DNA of 64,000 bases from contig CAWFMD010000005.1 of the NCBI GenBank assembly GCA_963816975.1, positions 62,001-126,000 on the forward strand. The letters run 5' to 3'. The notes below the pieces were generated by a model. The model saw nothing but the letters and a program-made list of their open reading frames with translations. It was not told the DNA's origin and did not search any database. Both the position numbers and the translations under genes were made by a program. Source of the DNA: DASRIA01 sp963816975. GTDB taxonomy: Bacteria; Actinomycetota; Thermoleophilia; Solirubrobacterales; JBBDJG01. Positions 58,867 to 64,000 of the stretch are shown here, one piece after another (the first letter of the stretch is position 1; each line of letters opens with the position of its first letter).

Positions 58867-59452
58867 TTGCGCGCCTCAGCGCTTGGACGTACATACGCCC
58901 TAGCTGCATTGGTTGTTTTCGCGCTCGCCGCGACCCCGGTCCGCGCTCGCGGAAACCGGCGGTGCCGGAGTGCCGCCGCCACCGCCTCCCGGTCCCACCG
59001 GGGGCATCGGCAGCACGCCGCCGCCGCTGACCACTCCGATGCCGACCGCGCAACTCTCGCGCGACGGCCGCACCGCGGTTCCGCCCGCGGCCGCGCCGCA
59101 GGAGGTCAAGGACGCGATCTACGCGGCCAACAGCATCGTCGGCAAGCCCTACCGCTATGGCGGCGGACATCGCAGGTTCAAGGACAGCGGATATGACTGC
59201 TCCGGCAGCGTGAGCTTCGCGCTGCGCGGAGGCGGCCTGCTGAAGCGCCCGCTGCACTCCCGCGCCTTCATGAGCTGGGGCGAGAACGGCAAGGGGCAGT
59301 GGATCACCGTCTACACGAACCCCGGCCACGCCTACCTGATGCTCGCCGGTCTGCGCTTCGACACGTCGGGCCCCGGACCCCGCGGACCGCGCTGGCGCAA
59401 GGCCGCACGGTCCAGCCGCGCGTTCACGGCGCGCCACCCGACGGGCTTCTAG
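58867..59452 (+). CDS. Secreted NlpC/P60-type peptidase, apparently frameshifted after the signal peptide
   Basis: The natural start is TTG 58867, with AAGGAG eight bases upstream. It gives a signal peptide RASALGRTYALAALVVFALAATPV, after which the frame is wrong. Skipping one base (about 58942) gives TPVALAETGGAGVPPPPPPGP, a good AxA cleavage and a Pro-rich linker. The rest is intact from 58943: VKDAIYAANSIVGKPYRYGGGH, YDCSGSVSFALRGGG (nucleophile Cys), TNPGHAYLMLAGLRF (His). Such proteins cut cell-wall peptides. The c-di-AMP riboswitch directly upstream fits this function. The shift may be a sequence error or a real break; in the second case the enzyme would not be exported. Confidence 0.85.
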
Positions 59453-59456
59453 GCGC

Positions 59457-60302
59457 TCAGCGCGTGATCTTCGTCGCGAGCCGTCCCAGGGACGGGGAGG
59501 ACACGACGACCTCGTCCCCGTCGTGCAGCCACACACGCGGATCGCGCACACTGCCGACGCCCGCAGGGGTCCCGGTGGAAACGATGTCTCCCGGCTCCAG
59601 CGTCATCAGGTGCGAGAGATTGGACACGATCGCGGGGATCGAGAACATCAGGTCGCTCGTGTCCGCCGACTGCATGGTCTCGCCGTTCAGGGTCAGCTCG
59701 ATCTCGATCGCGTCATGGGCACCGGCCTCGTCGGGCGTGACGAGCGCGGGCCCGCAGGGAGCGGAGCCGTCGAAGACCTTGCCCGGCATCCACTGCGGGG
59801 TCGCGAACTGCAGGTCGCGCGCGGACAGGTCGTTGAACAGCGTGTAGCCGGCGACGTGCGCAAGCGCATCGGCCTCGGACACCTCCTGCGCGCGCCGTCC
59901 GATCACGCACGCGACCTCCGCCTCGTAGTCGACCTTGCGGCTCGCCGCGGGCAGTCTCACCTCTGAGCCGTCCGGTGTGAGCGCGTTACGGAACTTGGCG
60001 AAGAACGTGGGCGCGGAAGGCGGGTCGATGCCCGCCTCGGCCGCGTGGGCGCGGTAGTTCAGCCCGATGCAGACGATCTTGTCGGGATCGGGGACAGGCA
60101 CGTCAAGCTCCACGTCGGCGCGCGGCACGCCCTCCCCGTCGAGCACCTCCCCGAGCCGATCGAGCGCGCCGTGTGCCAGCAGCGCACGCACGCTGGCGTC
60201 GGCGGTCCCTGGCTCGAGCGCGTCCCAGGCATCGAGCACCCGGTCGGCGCGCAGCACACCGGCGCGCAGCCCGCGCTCCGATCTGTAGCTCACGATCCGC
60301 AT
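59457..60302 (-). CDS. Fumarylacetoacetate hydrolase (FAH) family protein
   Basis: This is a metal-dependent C-C hydrolase/decarboxylase-type protein of 281 residues, as in HpcE-like or YcgM-like enzymes. From ATG 60302 it begins RIVSYRSERGLRAGVL. The metal site is PVPDPDKIVCIGLNYRAHAAE, DYEAEVACVIGRRAQEV (Glu/Glu) and YTLFNDLSARDLQ (Asp). It ends TGTPAGVG and PGDIVSTG. The long upstream frame (to 60590) overlaps the aldehyde dehydrogenase and is not coding. It is the last gene of the minus-strand catabolic operon. The substrate is not known. Confidence 0.93.
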   Translation of the reverse strand: MRIVSYRSERGLRAGVLRADRVLDAWDALEPGTADASVRALLAHGALDRLGEVLDGEGVPRADVELDVPVPDPDKIVCIGLNYRAHAAEAGIDPPSAPTFFAKFRNALTPDGSEVRLPAASRKVDYEAEVACVIGRRAQEVSEADALAHVAGYTLFNDLSARDLQFATPQWMPGKVFDGSAPCGPALVTPDEAGAHDAIEIELTLNGETMQSADTSDLMFSIPAIVSNLSHLMTLEPGDIVSTGTPAGVGSVRDPRVWLHDGDEVVVSSPSLGRLATKITR

Positions 60303-60349
60303 CCCGCGCCAGGCTACCGGGCCCCCGCCCGCGGCCGCTCCAGCCGGAA

Positions 60350-61798
60350 CTAGTGCGCCAGGCTCACCATCACGTGCTTGATCACGGTGTAGTCCTCGAG
60401 TGAGTAGATCGAGAGGTCCTTGCCGTAGCCGGACTGCTTGAACCCGCCGTGCGGCATCTCGGAGACCAGCGGGATGTGGTCGTTCACCCACACGGTCCCG
60501 AACCGCAGTTGCCGGGCGGCGTCCATCGCGCGGCCCACGTCGCGGGTCCAGACGCTCGCGGCGAGGCCGTAATCGACGCCGTTGGCCCATTCCAGCGCCT
60601 CCTGGTCGGAGGAGAACCGTTGCACCGTGACCACCGGCCCGAAGACCTCGCGTTGGATCATCTCGTCGCCCTGCCGCAGGCCGTCGACGACGGTGGGCTC
60701 GACGAAGAAGCCCTGGCCCTCGGCAGCCTTGCCGCCGGTGGCGATGGTCGCGTGGCTCGGCGCCCGGTCCAGGAAGCCCGTGATGCGCGCGCGCTGCGCC
60801 TCCGACACGACCGGGCCCAGTTCGGTGGCCTCGTCGCCGGGATCGCCCATCTTCAGCGAGCCGGCAGCCCGCGTCAGCCCCGACACGAAGTCGTCGTGGA
60901 GCTTCGGCCCGGCCAGCACGCGCGTTGCGGCCGTGCAGTCCTGGCCGGCGTTGAAGTACCCGGCCACCTTCACGCCCTCGACGACCGCCTCCAGGTCGGC
61001 GTCGTCGAACACGATCACGGGCGCCTTGCCGCCCAGCTCGAGGTGCACGCGCTTGAGCGTGTCGGCCGCCGCCCGTGCGATCTCCTTTCCGGTCGCCACG
61101 TCGCCGGTGAGCGACACCATGTCGACGTCCGGATGGCGCACGATGCCCGCCCCGGCCGGCTCGCCGTGCCCGAAGATCACGTTCAGCACGCCGTTCGGCA
61201 GGTGCTCCCCCGCCAGCTCCGCGAGGCGGGCGGCCGTCAGCGGCGTCTGCTCCGAAGGCTTCAGCACCACCGTGTTACCGGCCGCGAGCGCCGGCCCGAT
61301 CTTCCAGATCGCCATCATCAGCGGGTAGTTCCACGGCGCGATCTGGCCGACGACGCCGACCGGCTCGCGCCGGATCATCGACGTGTAGCCGCGCATGTAC
61401 TCGCCGGCGGCAAGTCCCTCCACCGAGCGCGCCACGCCTGCGAAGAAGCGGAGGTTGTCGACCAGGACGGGGATCTCCTCGCGCATCGCCTCGATCGGCT
61501 TGCCGACGTTCGCGGACTCCAGCTGCGACAGCTCTTCGCCGTGCTCCTCGAGGGCGTCGGCGATTTTCAGCAGGGCGTAGGCGCGCTCACCCGGAGGTGT
61601 CTCGGACCATCCCGTGAAGGCACGCTTTCCAGCCTGCACCGCGGCGTCGACGTCTTCCTCGCCCGACAGCGGGGAGGTTGCGATCTGCTCGCCCGTGGCC
61701 GGATTGAGGACGGGCTCGCTGGCGCCGTCGACCGGCGCCCGGTGCTCGCCGTCGATGAAGTTCTGGATCTCGGTGCCTGTCTGTGCGGCGGTCGCCAT
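60350..61798 (-). CDS. Aldehyde dehydrogenase (aminobutyraldehyde dehydrogenase-like)
   Basis: This is an NAD(P)-dependent aldehyde dehydrogenase of 482 residues. It has APWNYPLMMAIWKIGPALAAGNTVVLKPSEQTPL, the catalytic Glu in LELGGKAPVIVFDDADLE and the nucleophile Cys in FNAGQDCTAATRVL. The C-terminal VWVNDHIPLVSEMPHGGFKQSGYGKDLSIYSLEDYTVIKHVM resembles gamma-aminobutyraldehyde dehydrogenases more than betaine-aldehyde enzymes. In this operon it could oxidise aminoadipate semialdehyde or gamma-aminobutyraldehyde. The ATG is preceded by GGAGGAG. 29 bases separate it from ald. Confidence 0.95.
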   Translation of the reverse strand: MATAAQTGTEIQNFIDGEHRAPVDGASEPVLNPATGEQIATSPLSGEEDVDAAVQAGKRAFTGWSETPPGERAYALLKIADALEEHGEELSQLESANVGKPIEAMREEIPVLVDNLRFFAGVARSVEGLAAGEYMRGYTSMIRREPVGVVGQIAPWNYPLMMAIWKIGPALAAGNTVVLKPSEQTPLTAARLAELAGEHLPNGVLNVIFGHGEPAGAGIVRHPDVDMVSLTGDVATGKEIARAAADTLKRVHLELGGKAPVIVFDDADLEAVVEGVKVAGYFNAGQDCTAATRVLAGPKLHDDFVSGLTRAAGSLKMGDPGDEATELGPVVSEAQRARITGFLDRAPSHATIATGGKAAEGQGFFVEPTVVDGLRQGDEMIQREVFGPVVTVQRFSSDQEALEWANGVDYGLAASVWTRDVGRAMDAARQLRFGTVWVNDHIPLVSEMPHGGFKQSGYGKDLSIYSLEDYTVIKHVMVSLAH

Positions 61799-61827
61799 GA
61801 TGTCTCCTCCGGGAATGGTTGTGGGGG

Positions 61828-62964
61828 TCAGGTTGCGGTCGGCAGGGCGGTGCGCAGCGCGTCGTCGAGCAAGACGAGCGGTAGGCCCAGGCTGTCCGCG
61901 ACGGCGGGATGCGTCACGTGCCCACCCGCGATGTTGACACCGGGCCGGAGCGCCGGGTCGCGCTGCACCGCCTGCGCGATCCCGTGCTCCGCGAGCTCGA
62001 GCACATAGGGCAGCGTCGCGTTGGTGAGCGCGTACGTCGATGTGATCGGTACGGCACCGGGCATGTTCGCAACGCAGTAATGGAGCACGTCGTCGACTTC
62101 ATAGGTGGGGTCGCTGTGCGTCGTCGGGCGGGAGGTCTCGAAGCAGCCGCCCTGGTCGATCGAGACGTCGACGAGCACGGCGCCGGGTTTCATCAGTGCG
62201 AGCTGCTCGCGCTTGACTATTCGCGGCGCGCGGGCGCCGTGCACGAGTACCGCGCCGATCACGAGGTCCGCACGCGGCAGCATCTCCTCGACGGAGAGAG
62301 TGGACGAGTACACCGTCGAGGCGCGCCCTCCGAGCGCGATGTCGAGGCCGCGCAGCCGGTCGATCGACTTGTCGAATACGAGCACCTCCGCCTCCATGCC
62401 GATCGCGATGAACGCCGCGTTCATGCCGACGACGCCCCCGCCGATGATCATCACGGTCGCGGCCGCGACGCCCGGCACTCCGCCGAGCAGGATTCCGCGC
62501 CCGCCGAACGGCTTCTCCAGCATGAAGGCGCCCGCCTGGGTCGCGAGCTTGCCCGCGATCTCGCTCATGGGCGCGAGCAGCGGCAGCTTGCCGTCCGCGT
62601 CCTCGACCGTCTCGTAGGCGACGCCGATCGCCCCCGAGGCGCACAGAGCCAGCGTCAGCTCCCGGTCGGCGGCGAGGTGCAGGTAGGTGAACAGCACCTG
62701 TCCCGGGCGCAGCAGCTCGACCTCGGAAGGCTGTGGCTCCTTCACCTTGAGGATCATGTCCGCCTCGCCGAACACGGCCTCCGCGTCCGGCAGGATGCGC
62801 GCACCCTGGGCGACGTATGCGTCGTCGCCGATCGAGCTGCCCGCACCCGCGGCCGCCTGCACCAGCACCTCGTGGCCGGCCTCCGCCAGCTCGCGCGCGC
62901 CCGCAGGCGTCAGCGCGACCCGATACTCGTCGGGCTTGATCTCGATCGGAACGCCGACCTTCAT
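61828..62964 (-). CDS. ald: Alanine dehydrogenase
   Basis: Ald interconverts L-alanine and pyruvate + NH3 with NADH. The 378-residue protein starts KVGVPIEIKPDEYRVALTPAGARELAEAGHEVLVQ. It shows LFTYLHLA (catalytic Lys/His region), the NAD motif MIIGGGVVGMNAAFIAIGM and LHYCVANMPGAVPITSTYALTNATLPYV with the catalytic Asp/Asn set. The start overlaps the stop of the saccharopine dehydrogenase-like gene as ATGA. The Ald fold is related to the lysine-ketoglutarate reductase, so a lysine-degrading role is possible by context, but the sequence is classical Ald. Confidence 0.95.
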   Translation of the reverse strand: MKVGVPIEIKPDEYRVALTPAGARELAEAGHEVLVQAAAGAGSSIGDDAYVAQGARILPDAEAVFGEADMILKVKEPQPSEVELLRPGQVLFTYLHLAADRELTLALCASGAIGVAYETVEDADGKLPLLAPMSEIAGKLATQAGAFMLEKPFGGRGILLGGVPGVAAATVMIIGGGVVGMNAAFIAIGMEAEVLVFDKSIDRLRGLDIALGGRASTVYSSTLSVEEMLPRADLVIGAVLVHGARAPRIVKREQLALMKPGAVLVDVSIDQGGCFETSRPTTHSDPTYEVDDVLHYCVANMPGAVPITSTYALTNATLPYVLELAEHGIAQAVQRDPALRPGVNIAGGHVTHPAVADSLGLPLVLLDDALRTALPTAT

Positions 62965-64000
62965 GCCACTGCTCCCTCCGTCACCGACACGTCGAACCTG
63001 GTGCCACGCTGCTCCAGCTCTCCGAACAGGTCATCCGGATCGACACAGCGTTCGGGAGGGAGCGCGCCGCGCGCGTCGATCCGGCCCCGCGCGAGTAGCC
63101 GCACGGCCGCCGCGGCCGGGGCACCGGTCGACACGACTCCGCCGCCGAGCCCCCACCTCTCGACCGGCGTGGTCACGGCGCGCACCCTCGTTCTGCGCCC
63201 CCCGCTGTAAGCCTCGATCACGTGCACCGACACGGTGTGGAAAGAGGGGGGCAGGGCCTCCGCCGCGGCAGCTTCGATCTGCTCCGGCGGCGCCCCCACG
63301 AGCGCTCGCACGCGCTCGAGCACCGCGGGTGAAAGCGAGAGGCGGAAGCTCGCCTGCTCGCACCCGAAGCTGTCGGGAAAGGTGCGTAGCTCCGAATGGA
63401 GGGTGCAGATCGTCTCGGCGTCGCCGATCGGCTCGCCGAACCCGACCGTCCCTCCTGCGGCGAGCGGGTCGATCTCGACCGGCGTGCCGTTCTTGATGAC
63501 GACCGGCCGCATCGTCAGCTCGTCCAGCAGCGTCTGCAGAGCGTATGGGTAGGACGGGCCGGCCGGCGGGTTGATGTCGCGCCCGGCGGCCAGTACGTCG
63601 AGGCGCTCCGGTCGCGTGCCCAGCTCGCGTACGGCCTTGACGGCCATCACGTTCGTCTTGCCCGGGCTCGAGCCCATGCCGAGCAGCGCCAGCAGTCCGG
63701 CGCGCTCGAACTCTTCGTGCATCTCCAGCTGCCTGCCCGTCAGCCAGTAAAGACCGCCCAGGTCGACGTAGTGGCAGCCGGCCTCGAGGCATGCGCGCAT
63801 GGCATCGAGGTTGATCCTGTAGCTCGCGGAGTTGACGAGCACGTCGCAATCCGACAGCTGCGCCGCGAGCCCGGAGCGCGCATCGGCCGATCGCACCTGC
63901 GCACGGGCTCCCCCGTGCTCGCGGGCGACGGCCTCCGCGCGCTCCTTGTGGACATCCAGGAGGATCAGGCCGGACACTTCGTCCGACTCAGCGAGGTCTC
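62961..64000 (-). CDS. Saccharopine dehydrogenase-like protein, 5'-truncated by window edge
   Basis: The frame has no stop before base 64000, so the N-terminus with the GxGxxG nucleotide motif lies outside. Visible are LAESDEVSGLILLDVHKERAEAVA, SADARSGLAAQLSDCDVLVNSASYRINLDAMRACLEAGCHYVDLGG, and GMGSSPGKTNVMAVKAVRELG, the saccharopine dehydrogenase/homospermidine-synthase-type pattern. It is the first gene in the minus-strand operon and overlaps ald. A role in lysine catabolism (saccharopine to aminoadipate semialdehyde) is inferred from the partners. An internal GTG (63977) exists but would remove a conserved strand. Confidence 0.9.
   Translation of the reverse strand, partial: DLAESDEVSGLILLDVHKERAEAVAREHGGARAQVRSADARSGLAAQLSDCDVLVNSASYRINLDAMRACLEAGCHYVDLGGLYWLTGRQLEMHEEFERAGLLALLGMGSSPGKTNVMAVKAVRELGTRPERLDVLAAGRDINPPAGPSYPYALQTLLDELTMRPVVIKNGTPVEIDPLAAGGTVGFGEPIGDAETICTLHSELRTFPDSFGCEQASFRLSLSPAVLERVRALVGAPPEQIEAAAAEALPPSFHTVSVHVIEAYSGGRRTRVRAVTTPVERWGLGGGVVSTGAPAAAAVRLLARGRIDARGALPPERCVDPDDLFGELEQRGTRFDVSVTEGAVA

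Overview
The window is about 64 kb of very GC-rich chromosomal DNA with tightly packed genes on both strands, two tRNA genes and no rRNA, phage, transposase or CRISPR array. Gene content points to an actinobacterium, most likely of the class Thermoleophilia (Solirubrobacterales or relatives). The reasons are the steA-steB-pyrG block, DUF3866, DUF5679, two LLM-type (F420-dependent-like) oxidoreductases, actinobacterial PdxST, and secreted proteins that end in a 'PRPKGATP' domain I associate with that class. The class assignment is inference; no marker gene settles it.

Layout. Bases 1-6 kb: isoprenoid precursors (ispA fragment, dxs), small membrane proteins and a large glycosyltransferase-like membrane protein. 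6-13 kb: tlyA-nadK behind a candidate LexA box, a carotenoid oxygenase/LLM oxidoreductase pair on the minus strand, then recN. 12-21 kb: steA, steB, a MraY-like enzyme, pyrG, an M20 peptidase, DUF3866, a Nudix hydrolase, an SRPBCC-SnoaL fusion and xerD. 21-30 kb: a secreted propeller protein, mutM, a P1 peptidase, glutaredoxin, recO with an in-frame repeat insertion, ppdK and a frameshifted glycosyltransferase. 30-34 kb: a replication/transcription block dgt-dnaG-rpoD, followed by tRNA-Asn and a strong terminator. 34-40 kb: secreted and membrane proteins, two of them with the shared C-terminal domain. 40-48 kb: glycosyltransferase, LLM enzyme, SDR, acyl-CoA synthetase, a thioredoxin-like lipoprotein and an HExxH protein, then a CAT-anticodon tRNA. 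48-54 kb: small proteins, a metallophosphoesterase with RTX-like repeats, a receiver/thioredoxin-reductase-like fusion and a beta-propeller. 54-59.5 kb: DNA glycosylase, RpiR regulator, pdxS-pdxT, an M29 aminopeptidase, and a c-di-AMP riboswitch upstream of a frameshifted NlpC/P60 gene. 59.5-64 kb: a minus-strand catabolic operon (saccharopine dehydrogenase-like, ald, aldehyde dehydrogenase, FAH-family hydrolase).

How genes work together. Genes in a run often overlap by GTGA or ATGA, which suggests translational coupling. Four convergent pairs end on the same shared CTAG. Several genes have a TANNNT box 6-10 bases before the start codon, which fits leaderless transcripts. The least ordinary items are the C-terminal domain shared by three otherwise unrelated secreted proteins, the palindromic/tandem insertion inside recO, the riboswitch-linked frameshift, and two genes whose frames seem to require a CTG start.
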